A stretch of DNA of 64,000 nucleotides from Hyperoplus lanceolatus (taxonomy: Eukaryota; Chordata; Actinopteri; Uranoscopiformes; Ammodytidae): positions 25,957,501 through 26,021,500 of the forward strand of contig CM049396.1 of assembly GCA_026929865.2 (NCBI GenBank). Direction: 5' to 3'. Position numbers and translations under genes: made by a program. The notes under the pieces are model-generated. The model worked only from the letters and a program-made list of their open reading frames with translations. It was not told the DNA's origin and searched no databases. Shown in pieces: positions 52,701 through 64,000 of the stretch; positions within the stretch are counted from its first letter, which is position 1; every line of letters begins with the position of its first letter.

Positions 52701-55339
52701 ATCGCCCTTCTCACTGTGTCTGGTCCGGTCTTTGTGTTTCTGCTTCTGCTTGTGGCGTCGTGACTCCTTCTGGATAATTCAAAATGAAAAGGGGCAGTAG
52801 ACCGATGTTGTAATTATTTATGTTATTAACACCATTTACCATGTCAACACTTTCTATATTTCTATATAAAAGTCTTACTTTCTTATCAAATTTCTTCTCT
52901 CGTCTTTTTACGTGCTTGACTTTCACAGCTTTCTTACGCATGACAGGGCTGAAGGGCGGCTCATCCTCATCATCACTACCCCATGTCTGAGTGAGTGGGA
53001 AGGGCAGAAACATGACTCAACATTTAACTACCGCGATCAAATGTTTGAGACTTCTGATTGGAGTGCAGTTAAACAAGCATCTCTTTACAGTCAAAAACAA
53101 TATGTTCTACTACCATGCTGTTGTCAATTCCTGACGACTTGTACTGCCGGTAGAGATCGGCCTCACTGTCGTAGTCATCGGAGTAACGTCTCCGTCTGTG
53201 GTTCTCTCTCCTTTCTCGCAAAGATTGTTCCTCTTCCTTCACACGCAGCATTTTCTGTAAAAAAAAAAAACATACGTCAGAAATTGGGAGAGCCAATCAC
53301 TTTAAGGGCTAAAAAAAACAGATGCATCTATTAAGTTGCTCATTTAAAAGTCATGTACAGTTTTGGTACCGTGCAAGATACTTCATGAATGATACTTTAT
53401 TATTACAGAGTAACATTGTTGTAAAGGAGCTTCCTTGTAACCGGGCAGAAATGTTAAATATTGTTAAAGACTTTTGGTGGCATAACCTTGTCTCAAACCA
53501 AACTAGAGATAAAGCGACCTACCCTGGCTCGGACCTCACATTGCCTAAATCTGCACTTCTGTCTGATTTTGTTCGGGCCTCCGAACTTCTTCATGTCCTT
53601 GCAGAAGTCACACACGGCACAGTCCTCGGTCCTCAAGCAGGGCTCACATTCCCCGCACATTCGAACTGAACGCTTGACCTGATGACAATTGGACAATAGA
53701 CAATTATGAAGGATATTGCATCATAAGATATTCACCTACATGTTGGTGGGTGGTACAGTATTGCAAAGCAGGGAACCCGTTAAATAACATAGTTATGATA
53801 ATTAAACTTATACAAAATGACCAAGAAAGACAAAAGACCTAATATGAATAGTTTTGCTTCAATGAGGTGCTCTCAATCATTTCATGCGTTAAAAAATTGG
53901 CGGACACAGATAGCTGACCAACGTGGAAACTAAAAGTGGCATTATTGCAATTACTGGAACTTGTCATTTTTATGTGACCGTTAACAAGTAGCTTCTGCAT
54001 CTCTTCTATGAACAACACCTGATTTGTCCTTCCAAATGTAAATCTGGTGTACTTGTAGTAAACTTGATTGCTGCGACTTACTTTAGAGCTATGTCGCCTA
54101 TCGTTCTTGTAGTCCGGAGTACTGGGGGTGCTGCTGTAACCAGCTCTCTCAGATCTGTCATGGTCGTCTTCCTTATCTCGGTTTTTCTTTGATCTGTACT
54201 TGATTTCCAGTGAAGAGTTTTTATCTGGGGAGGAAAGAATGTAGCAACAGTATATTGTTTATTTAGTTTATGCGCAACACATTTAATATAAAGCCATAGC
54301 ATGTTGTGATAAAAGAAGATTTGTTTGTCTTTGTTTTGTCTTCACCTCTGCATCTCATGCAGTACCATTCTCGGATGGCCTTGGCCTTCTTCTCTGTGAT
54401 GTTAATGCAGTGGCCGTGGAACCACTCATTACAGTTATCACAACCACTGCAAGGAAGGGAGAGGCAAATACTGTATGAGCACTGTCGCAATCCAACTTCA
54501 GTTAAGGAGTGATTGAAATAGCAGCATTGGTGTTGTGAACTCACATCATGAAGCAGTTGATGTCTGGTTTCCGGCAGATACAGTAGAGAGGTGCGTTCTC
54601 CCCCTCCATACTGCTGGTCTCTGGCCCTGGCATGTGGTCAAAGTCGGACATTTCGCTGTCCTGGAAAGTAAAGTAATATGCATCAGAAGCCACAGTGACA
54701 CTTCTGAAATTACACTTAACACCAATGATAACTGATTGATCAGCTGCGGCCTGCGGGGCATTTTCTAATGTAGCTTAGCACAGTATTGTTGCTCATTGGT
54801 GGTGGCTGCTTGCTTTTCCCAGACCATACATGTTATCCATTATCATGGATAACTCCATTATCAAGTAAACATAAATCAAACTATTATTCCTGTTGCCATC
54901 ACAACATATGATGCTCTGAACCGCCCAGCTCCTTCATTTGCCTACTTTGAGAATGTAAACATGCCAACAATTATTACATAAGATGGCGTCTACCTCTAGT
55001 CTTGAAACTATGCTGAAGTGTGATTTTGTAACTCAACGTCAGCTACCGCCATAACTTTCATCACTATATCCCATTTTGCAGTTTCAGCGCGTTATGTATT
55101 GTTCTGTATCATCATCATTCATTCGTTATGTCTGAAAAGCAGGCCTACTATAGCCTACTGTTCAAAATAAAGGAGATGGACAGCTAACCACCAACAGTAA
55201 AAGGCAAACTCCAAGTAATATTACTAGCTGCTTTGCCTTTGTTTACACACAAACCTAATGTATGTCGTAAGTTAGCTAGCATAGTCATTTAGCATCGGCT
55301 AAACACACATTACATGTTTACCTTACTTAGTTGTGCCAT
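49720..55339 (-). CDS. cxxc1: CXXC-type zinc finger protein 1 (CFP1)
   Basis: CFP1 binds unmethylated CpG islands and brings the SET1 complex for H3K4 trimethylation. Coding exons: 55322-55339 (MAQLSK), 54545-54660, 54346-54446, 54082-54224, 53523-53678, 53114-53254, 52879-52986, 52591-52769, 51180-51387, 50661-50771, 50491-50540, 50310-50406, 49977-50129 and 49720-49866 (stop). Phases agree and give 575 residues; human is about 656. Domains in order: PHD finger (YCICRKPD...[12 protein letters not shown]...WYCMRC); CXXC finger with MCGEC, CDFC and [13 protein letters not shown]; an acidic/basic linker ([11 protein letters not shown]); a zinc motif CLGPSC...[11 protein letters not shown]; a coiled coil ([15 protein letters not shown]); and the SET1-binding C-terminus ([38 protein letters not shown]). 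The linker before the coiled coil is shorter than in human. The two-exon PHD and all hallmark cysteines are intact. Confidence 0.96.
50816..50998 (+). repeat. tRNA-derived SINE with a different tRNA head
   Basis: The head has GTGGTGTAGTGTAGTGGTTA and B box GGGTTTGAATCC, unlike the GCTCAGTTGG head of the copies at 3605 and 58632. The body and tail (GTCGTTCTCTGCATGTCA, CTGCCCCATTTCA, AATAAAAG) are shared with them. It sits in a cxxc1 intron, antisense. Confidence 0.82.
51589..52363. mobile_element. hAT (Charlie-like) transposon in a cxxc1 intron
   Basis: The ends CAGGGGTCTCCAAAC and GTTTGGAGACCCCTG are a perfect inverted repeat. The perfect 8-bp duplication CTTTAAAC flanks it (51581-51588 and 52364-52371). 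Subterminal GGGCCACA and GCGGGCCA motifs are typical of this hAT group. No transposase remains. Confidence 0.93.
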
Positions 55340-55440
55340 TTAAACGCAAAGTTGTCAAAACTAATTCTACTTGATTGCGATATTAATGTGCTTTGCGAGG
55401 GTTATTTTTAAACGCTATAATTACATTTAAGTGGCAACTT
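55340..55440. promoter_or_regulatory. Candidate bidirectional promoter of cxxc1 and the 55441 ORF
   Basis: Only 101 bases separate the cxxc1 start codon (minus strand) from the ATG of a plus-strand 73-codon ORF. No TATA box or strong CpG cluster is obvious. The call rests on geometry alone. Confidence 0.25.
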
Positions 55441-55662
55441 ATGTTGGATCGCATTCTGTCGGATGTTGTAGTTACGATCGGTTCGTTTGCCACATTGAGT
55501 TATCTTCGACAAATCGTTAATTCCACCGGAATGAAAGTAGGCTACTTTCTTGTAATACTCACCATAATGTGTGCTCTCTACAGTCTTTCGTCGCTCTGCA
55601 AATTTAGTAAAAGGGCAACCAATACAACGCTAGACACTGAACGCAATGAGCTAGTTCAATAG
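55441..55662 (+). CDS. Possible small membrane protein, 73 residues, unrecognised
   Basis: The single open frame runs from ATG 55441 to TAG 55660-55662. It has an amphipathic or hydrophobic first part (VVVTIGSFATLSYL) and a clear membrane-length segment (VGYFLVILTIMCALYSLSSL). A charged tail rich in Lys, Arg, Thr and Glu follows. It starts head-to-head with cxxc1. The composition is unlike random AT-rich frames nearby, but no family was recognised and there is no independent evidence of expression. Chance cannot be excluded. Confidence 0.3.
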   Translation: MLDRILSDVVVTIGSFATLSYLRQIVNSTGMKVGYFLVILTIMCALYSLSSLCKFSKRATNTTLDTERNELVQ

Positions 55663-56120
55663 CCAGCGTTTCGGTATCGTTCAAGGGCTAGGCTACATGA
55701 TAGTTGGCTACATAAATTGACACGACATCGTTCACAATCGGCCGAACTCGGTCCTATTCGTAAAATGTTCTTCTTCGCTTGGGGCAAACTAACACGTAAT
55801 AGTGCAATGTCGTCCTCTGTTGGATTTGTTACAAATAGCGTTTCTTGCAGGAAGAAAATATAGTAGCATACCAGACACACTATTAAATTGTAGGGGTGTG
55901 GGGGGTTGAATTTGTATGTAGTCCGACTCCTATTCATTTCGCGTGATGCTTTGGCATGCAAATAAAGCTAAACTACAAATAGGCCTAGTGCTGGGGGAAA
56001 GGCAAGCTAGGACAGTTTGTCTTCACCTGGCACAGTTGGGAGTATATAGAATTATTGTATTGAATGCTTTGGCAACACTGTTTTGGTATGGCCATCATGC
56101 GGATAAAGCTAATTTTGATT

Positions 56121-56187
<67 letters not shown>

Positions 56188-57136
56188 GTTGGGGCAGTTA
56201 CACCTCCATAGTTGACAGGTCACTGATGGATGAATCTTGGAATTGCTGCATGCTGGATCACCTACTTTAAAAATCTGTCATGAAAAGTAAGTACATATTT
56301 CTTACAACATTATCATATAGAGACCAACAGAATTCGTCTTTGTGAATTCCTGTACATTTGGCTATCCCAAAATGTACCTGACACACATTTACAAAATTAC
56401 GATATGGTAGATTAATTCCATTCATTACATTACATTAAAGAGTTTGTTCAGTGTAAATACATTTGATTTGACCTTATTTAGATATTGTAGTATCTATAAA
56501 TGAGTACTGAAGAAATGGTAAATTATAACAGTAGTTTAAATACAGTTTTGATGAAATATTTCAGATAGCGGAACAACATTTAGTTTTCTCTGAATTTCAT
56601 CTGCAACTGAGACAAAAAATTGTCAACAAGTGACATATGGTAATTGCAACTGGAAGACATGAATTATTAATGAATTGCAAAATCAACATTCTTACATAGC
56701 TGTTAGGATATCCGCATGCCACCTTTCATCTACATCATAAATATTTCCTAAATGGTGATAAATAATAGATGAACTTCTCTGCCATTTCCACTAATCGTTA
56801 ACAGCTGCAAAGCCTCAGATACAGAGCTGACTCTGGGTCTGCGGTATCTACAGAGAAGGACAAGCTTAAAAAAAATCAGGAATGACAAAAAAAGGTAAAA
56901 AATTAATGGTTGTGTGTATGTGTGTTTTTCGGTTGTGTGTGTTTGTGTGAAATCGAAGCTTACAGATAACCTTATGGTGAATATAATTAAAGTTGGGAAA
57001 ATTACATTTGTTAATGATCACATTAACAGGTCTTTTTGTACTTAAACTGTTTTAGTTGTTTGACCCCCTAATATTCCTGGTTGGTTGTCTTTACTTTTTT
57101 TCAGGAATCAGGTGACATCATATTGAAGTGGGCACT
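55663..57136. other. Spacer before the MDFI-like gene
   Basis: It holds a GA microsatellite at 56123-56182 and AT-rich sequence. A TTTTTTTCAG acceptor at about 57104 shows that the MDFI-like gene has an untranslated exon somewhere upstream, not located here. Confidence 0.5.
56123..56182. repeat. (GA)n microsatellite, about 30 units
   Basis: A pure AG run; the open frame through it is an artefact. Confidence 0.96.
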
Positions 57137-58617
57137 ATGATGGATGCAAATATGATTGAAAAGAAGGATGATGGAAGTGACAACAAATCAAAGTTCCAGG
57201 ACTCTCTTATCACTGCTTCATATTCGCCCGTCATAACTGACAACTCTAACGCAGGTCACACAGGAATGTATCCCAGAGAACTTGCTTTTAATTGAAGCCG
57301 CTTAGAAAAGTTGAACCTCCTTCATTTTGTCTTACAGGCTCTTTAACTGAAGCCACTAGCTTTTCCGAGGATCAGCTCTTCACTTGTGACAAGGCATCAT
57401 CTTCAACTGAAATCCCTTTGAATATATTCCAAAATAAAACAAAAGGTATATCTGACTTGAATATATTCCAAAATAAAACAAAAGGTATATCTGACTTACC
57501 ATATGATCTCTGTATCAATTGTGATTTCCCATAAAAGAAGTTTTCATGCAGATTTTTTCTTCTTCTTTGTCCGGTGCAGAAGCATTGCACAATACGCCAA
57601 AAGGTGGAGTGACTAGAGCAGTATCTGTCTGTTTGTCTGTGGAGAAAGAACAGCCAATGTCCTCTATGGAGACCTGCACAGTCTATGAAGTGAGCCAGTC
57701 AATCACAACCATCAGCAGGAGTCAAGAACGCCTCAAAACCACTTCTATGGTCCACACTCAGCCAGGTGGTGACGGTAAGAACAAAAAAACTACTGTGTAT
57801 TCCTTCATAATTTCCTCTTTCTTAAAGCCAAAATCCTTCTAACAATGTAATTTTGGGAATTAGACCCCTATAGTAAGTATCTGAAAAGGGTTGGGCATTT
57901 TTAAAGATATCGTAATTCAAGTAAGAAGAGACTGGCTATGCTCTGGTTCCTATGACACATTAAGCATTTTGAACCAATCACAGCAGTTCTCTGCTTGAAC
58001 ATTCAATTCAAATGATATGAATGAGTGACTCTTGCCATGGAGACCGTTTGATACATGAGCCTTGGAGCCATGTCCACACAGTCCTATCAGACAGTATAGA
58101 CAGCCATTTCGACTAAGCTTTATAATATTTCTGAACATTTAATTTTAATCAGATTTTTGCAAAAGTTTATTGAGACACCCAACTTTTATATCATATATTG
58201 ATTTTTCCTATTTTAGACTAAGTTACCAGAGGCTTTAAAAAATAAAAAGGTATCCTTGAATTATAAGCTGTCTCCTCTAACCTTGCCTCTTTCTCTGCTC
58301 TCTACCTTTTCTTCCACCTAGACCTTTGTGCTGCGATTCTCATGGCCTGCCTCTTCTGTCATCCGCTGGACTGTTTACTTGCCACCATGAGAGGCTGTAG
58401 CAGGTGCATTTGGTCGCTGTGTTCAGCCCTGTGTGGCTGCGAGCCTGCCACCACCCTGCAACCCCCACTCCTGGACTTCACTCAACACTGTGGCATGTGC
58501 AGCAGTTGTGTGGATGTCCGCTGCTTCCTCTGTGAATCTCACATCTGTGACCTCTGCCTTCAGACCACAGAGTGCCTGGACCTGGCAATGGAAATGTCTC
58601 AAATGCTTTACCACTAA
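57137..58617 (+). CDS. MyoD family inhibitor (MDFI/MDFIC) domain protein
   Basis: Coding exons 57137-57254, 57338-57445, 57580-57774 and 58322-58617 are all joined in phase 1 with GT-AG sites, giving 238 residues. The N-terminal 140 residues are Ser/Thr-rich and probably disordered. The last exon encodes the cysteine-rich MDFI domain: LMACLFCHPLDCLL, then CSRCIWSLCSALCGC, HCGMCSSCVDVRCFLC and ending CLDLAMEMSQMLYH. MDFI and MDFIC restrain MyoD, LEF/TCF and related factors, and MDFI-family proteins are reported as palmitoylated PIEZO-channel partners through this C-terminal region. The ending is closest in feel to MDFIC2 rather than MDFI (which ends in a CMECCG-type motif), but the paralogue cannot be fixed by eye. 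A SINE starts 14 bases after the stop codon. Its neighbour is the MiT/TFE gene on the opposite strand. Confidence 0.78.
57418..57495 (+). repeat. Tandem 39-bp duplication that copies a splice donor
   Basis: Two identical 39-base units, 57418-57456 and 57457-57495, each contain AAAAG|GTATATC. Using the second donor instead of the first adds 13 codons in frame (GISDLNIFQNKTK) to exon 2 of the MDFI-like gene. Confidence 0.9.
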
Positions 58618-58631
58618 AAATTGAATAACCT

Positions 58632-58800
58632 GGGGGCATCCTTAGCTCAGTTGGTAGGGCGTCCCCACCATGGGCCTCGGACAGCAGCGGACCCGGGTTC
58701 GATTCCAGCCCGCGGTCGTTCTCTGCATGTCACTCCCCTCTGCCCCATTTCAACTCTGTCTCTACACTATCAATAAAGCATAAAAATGCCAAAAAATATC
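58632..58800 (+). repeat. tRNA-derived SINE, close relative of the 3605 copy
   Basis: A box TTAGCTCAGTTGGTAGGG and B box GGGTTCGATTCC are followed by the same body and AATAAAGCATAAAAATG tail. It lies in the 3' UTR region of the MDFI-like gene, in sense orientation, and could supply a polyadenylation signal. Confidence 0.87.
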
Positions 58801-60095
58801 TATAAAAAAACATTGAATAACCACATTTAGCCATGACCCGCATTGGGATTCATTTTCATTTGTTAAAATCTTCCAAAAAGCCAACTTGTAGGGGATAAGA
58901 CAGAAAAAGCTATCAGTTTAGGGTTAACAGTCATTGTTAGCACTCAAAGTAAATGTCAGGGTTAATATTGTGTATTATGAGGGGGAAATTATGACAATTC
59001 CAATCTTATGAGGCGAGGGAAAACTTAGAGCTGCTTTTAGCACAAACAACAAAGTACATACATTCTGAATGAACAGGAGAAGACACCTTAAAATCACAGA
59101 AACCATTAAACCACCTGGAAGTACAAATGTTTCTGACTGCCTTTAGTAATGTTTTTTTATGTCAGCAAAGCTATTTCATAAATTATTTAAGTTTATCAAT
59201 GACTTGCAGGTCGTGTTGGAGAAAAAAAATACTGTGTGTCAGTGTTGAAAACAAAAAAACAAAACTACAATTATGTAGGTACTTTTTCCAAAACACACAT
59301 TCATGAACTGTACATAAGGTCACGTTAAGCATTAGACAGGTTAAATGCCGTCCTAAAGTTAGTAACTATTTTATAGATGAGTTATTACATTGCAGGATTC
59401 ACACAACAGTTACACATCATTATTACAGAGGTGAGGCTAGTGGTTGGTTGAAAAGAAGGTTGAAGCCCCCTGAATTCATAATAAAATAAGCAATAATGTA
59501 TTATTAGATATATCACTTTAGAACATAAAAAAGCCACAATATTGGTTGAACATGCTAACTAGTAAAAATCAATCAGTGACCACTAAGGTTAACTGAATCA
59601 ATCAATCACTGACAATACAGGTATTAGTCTTATCTACTTATCAAACTATTATAAAAGGTATCAAAAATATGTGATGAACTACAGTACTATTGTAAATGGA
59701 AGAAAAAAAATTGTTCTGCATTTCTCATACTGTCTTGCATTTCTATTGACTGAGTGAATATATTAAAAAATAAGACGCTGATTTGTAATCTGTAGCTACT
59801 CTCGAAGAAGTCCTGCTTTGGCTAGCTAGCTGCAGCAGCAAGTGATTTCCACTGCTTTTAAAGTTCATTACAAATACATGCAACCTGGGCATTCGCCGTC
59901 CACTGTGTGTAATAGTAATAAAAACAGACAAACGCTTTCATAAAATGCATAGACTGCCATATAATTATAAAGTGCAATTAAATTGCTGAAAATAAAATAT
60001 TCTTATATACAATATGCAGTAAATATTTCACACAATGTGCCAATTCACTTTACAAAGATCCCTTCTGTAGCTGCTGGTGTGACAAGCTAAATATA
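58801..60095. other. Spacer between the MDFI-like gene and the Tc1 element
   Basis: AT-rich sequence with no recognised exon, RNA gene or repeat end. Confidence 0.5.
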
Positions 60096-61582
60096 CAGTA
60101 TCTCACAAAAGTGAGTACACCCCTCACATTTCTTCAAATATTTCATTATATCTCTTCATGGGACAACACTAAAGAAATGACACTTTGATACAATGTAAAG
60201 TAGTCAGTGTACAGCTTGTATAACAGCGTTAATTTACTGTTCCCTCAAATTAACTTGACACACAGCCATTAATGTCTAAAGTGCTGGCAACAAAAGTGAG
60301 TACACCCCTAAGTGAAAATGTTCAAATTGCACCCAAAGTGTTAATATTTTGTGTGGCCACCATTATTTTCCAGCACTGCCTTAACCTCTCTTGGGCATGG
60401 AGTTCACTAGAGCTTCACAGGTTGCCACTGGAATCTTCTTCCACTCATTCATGACAACATCACGGAGCTGGTGGATATTAGAGACCTTGCACTCCTCCAC
60501 CTCCTGTTTGAGGATGCCCCACAGATGCTCAATAGGGTTTAGGTCTGAAGACATGATTGGCCAGTCCATCACCTTTACCCTCAGCTTCTGTAGCAAGGCA
60601 GTGGTCATCTTGGAGGTGTGTTTGGGGTCGTTATCATGTTGCAATAATGCCCTGCAGCCCAGTTTACAAAGGTTGAGTGCACTTGCTCAGGGTCATATCC
60701 AGAGGTTGGCTTTGGAAAATACACCTTTGAATACTGCCAGCATTGCTGCAGGTCTTGAAGGGGTGGGGGGTCAACCTGTCAGTGCTCAGACCATATGCCG
60801 CACTCTGCATCATACTGGTCTGCATGGCTGTCGTCCCAGATGGAAGCCTCTTCTAACGATGATGCAAAAGAAAGCCCACAAACAGATTGCTGAAGACAAG
60901 CAGAATACGGACATGGATTACTGCATCCATGTGCTGTGGTCTGATGAGACCAAGATAAACTTATTTTGTTCAGATGGTGTCAAGTGTATGGGGCGGCAAC
61001 CAGGTGAGGAGTACAAAGAAAAGTGTGTCTTGTCTATAGTCAAGCATGCTGATTGGAGTGTCATGGTCTGGGGCTAAATGAATGCTGCCAGCACTCGGGA
61101 ACTACAGTTCACTGAATGCCAACATGTACTGTGCCATACTGAAGCAGAGCATGATCCCCTCCCTTCGTAAACCGGGCCGCAGGGCAGTATTGCAACATGA
61201 TAACGACCCCAAACACACCTCCAAACGACCACTGCCTTGCTAAAAAAGCTGAGGGTAAAGGTGATGGACTGGCTAAGCATGTCTCCAGACCCCCAAGAGG
61301 GTTAAGGCAGTGCTGGAAAAATATAGTGGCCACACAAAATATCAACAGTTTGGGCCCAGTTTGGACATTTTCACTAAGGGGTGTACTCACTTTTGTTACC
61401 AGCACTTTAGACAGTAATGGCTGTGTGTCGAGTTATTTTGAGGGGACAGTAAATGTACACTGTTATACAAGCTGTACACTGACTACTTTACATTTGATCA
61501 AAGTGTCATTTCTTCAGTGGTGTCAGATATACTGAAACATTTGAAGAAATGTGAGGGGTGTACTCACTTTTGTGAGATACTG
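60096..61582 (+). mobile_element. Tc1-like transposon with rearranged transposase
   Basis: The termini CAGTATCTCACAAAAGTGAG and its reverse complement are flanked by TA. Each end has two copies of GTGAGTACACCCC (60111 and 60296; mirrored near 61379 and 61556), the IR/DR arrangement of fish Tc1 elements. Plus-strand transposase remains at about 60680-61077 (HTGLHGCRPRWKP, VLWSDETKINLF, VMVWG), including the second catalytic Asp region. The C-terminal part (QHDNDPKHTSK) follows near 61190. An inverted C-terminal copy on the minus strand at 60381-60644 (MDWPIMSSDLNPIEHLWG) makes the left arm longer. The N-terminal DNA-binding part is missing, so the element is non-functional. Confidence 0.9.
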
Positions 61583-62056
61583 TACTGTGTGTTGGCATCT
61601 CTTGAGCAGTTGGTTAAGCAAATGTTGTTGTTGGTTAAAAAAAAACTCACAGCTTTCTTCCCTGTAAAAAATTCAAGCAAACTTTATATCCCTCTTAAAT
61701 CTCTGAATAAAATCTTAAAAACTATATTAATTTATTATTTCTTAATTCTAAGTGCATGCCCCTATTATACAATATTCAATTTAAATAAGATTGCATTAAA
61801 AAAACAGACATAATCATTTTGACACGCTCCAGACAGGAACAATAATAATTAGTTCTATATGACAAAATAATTTAAGAACTCATTTTCATCCTGATGCAAT
61901 GTTCATGGTTTGTAAGTTATTTTTTGCTTTTTCCGAGCTCAATTCAACAGTCCCATAGTAGTAGACTTGTGTTCTTTAAGGGATTGACTGCACTTCCCGA
62001 CATTCTAGTCCCATATACTGACTAAGTCTTTGAACGCCACACACACACATAGCTCA
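61583..62056. other. Likely tfe3 3' UTR and downstream sequence
   Basis: AT-rich, non-coding, immediately downstream of the tfe3 stop on the minus strand. No clear repeat was seen. Confidence 0.45.
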
Positions 62057-63813
<1,757 letters not shown>

Positions 63814-63869
63814 TCAAAACTCGTTAGTTTATCTGTTATAATCAGTTGTCACTAAGGAAACATGACTTC

Positions 63870-63899
63870 AATCAATCAATCATTCAATCAATCAACCAA
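63870..63899. repeat. Short (AATC)n run in a tfe3 intron
   Basis: Imperfect AATC repeats in the intron that runs to the window end. The following bases to 64000 hold nothing recognisable. Confidence 0.6.
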
Positions 63900-64000
63900 C
63901 CTTTATGTAGTTCTCGGGGCTACAATTGAGGGCAAACCCTATTTTTCAATGTAGCCGAGATAAGAGTAAATAAAATACATAGAAAGACCACAATTTACTA

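Noticed and set aside
52912-53682. Plus-strand frames of 73-140 codons
   Set aside because: Antisense to cxxc1 exons and introns, including the CXXC exon.
60391-61077. 228-codon plus-strand open frame
   Set aside because: Its first third is the antisense of the inverted Tc1 C-terminal arm, and only the rest is real transposase sense sequence. It is a chance fusion, not a protein.

Overview
The window looks like nuclear DNA of a ray-finned (teleost) fish. The genes are intron-rich with short GT-AG exons, proteins match vertebrate families, and the non-coding DNA is full of fish-type hAT, Tc1 and TTAA-class DNA transposons, tRNA-derived SINEs, truncated LINE ends and microsatellites. No LTR or retroviral element was recognised. 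There are no searches behind these calls: names rest on recognised motifs, and exon limits on splice consensus plus reading-phase agreement.

Layout, from high to low coordinate on the minus strand: a MiT/TFE bHLH-zip gene, probably tfe3 (3' part, 62057-63779, continuing beyond the window); cxxc1/CFP1 (complete coding set, 49720-55339); mbd1 (16 exons, about 20 kb, 26975-47394); ccdc120 (9395-21612); and the 5' half of an SRPK kinase, probably srpk3 (1-4069). The one clear plus-strand gene is a MyoD-family-inhibitor (MDFI/MDFIC) relative at 57137-58617, between cxxc1 and tfe3. A possible 73-residue membrane protein ORF starts about 100 bp from the cxxc1 start on the opposite strand.

Gene logic: cxxc1 and mbd1 are neighbouring CpG readers. 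One recruits SET1 H3K4 methylation to unmethylated CpG and the other binds methylated CpG; human CXXC1 and MBD1 are also adjacent. ccdc120 with tfe3 repeats the human Xp11.23 linkage. The MDFI-like gene next to tfe3 is notable because the other three human MiT genes each sit beside an MDFI-family gene (TFEB-MDFI, TFEC-MDFIC, MITF-MDFIC2). This may be the fourth ohnologue, absent next to human TFE3.

Transposon landscape: mbd1 introns are crowded with DNA transposons, most with readable target-site duplications and several nested. One pair of 615-bp elements shares TAGCCTGG ends and 9-bp duplications. One hAT in an mbd1 intron carries two exon-like segments in the sense direction. A foldback element has an exon-like segment in its loop. 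A Tc1 element between the MDFI-like gene and tfe3 carries transposase C-terminal sequence at both ends in opposite orientation.
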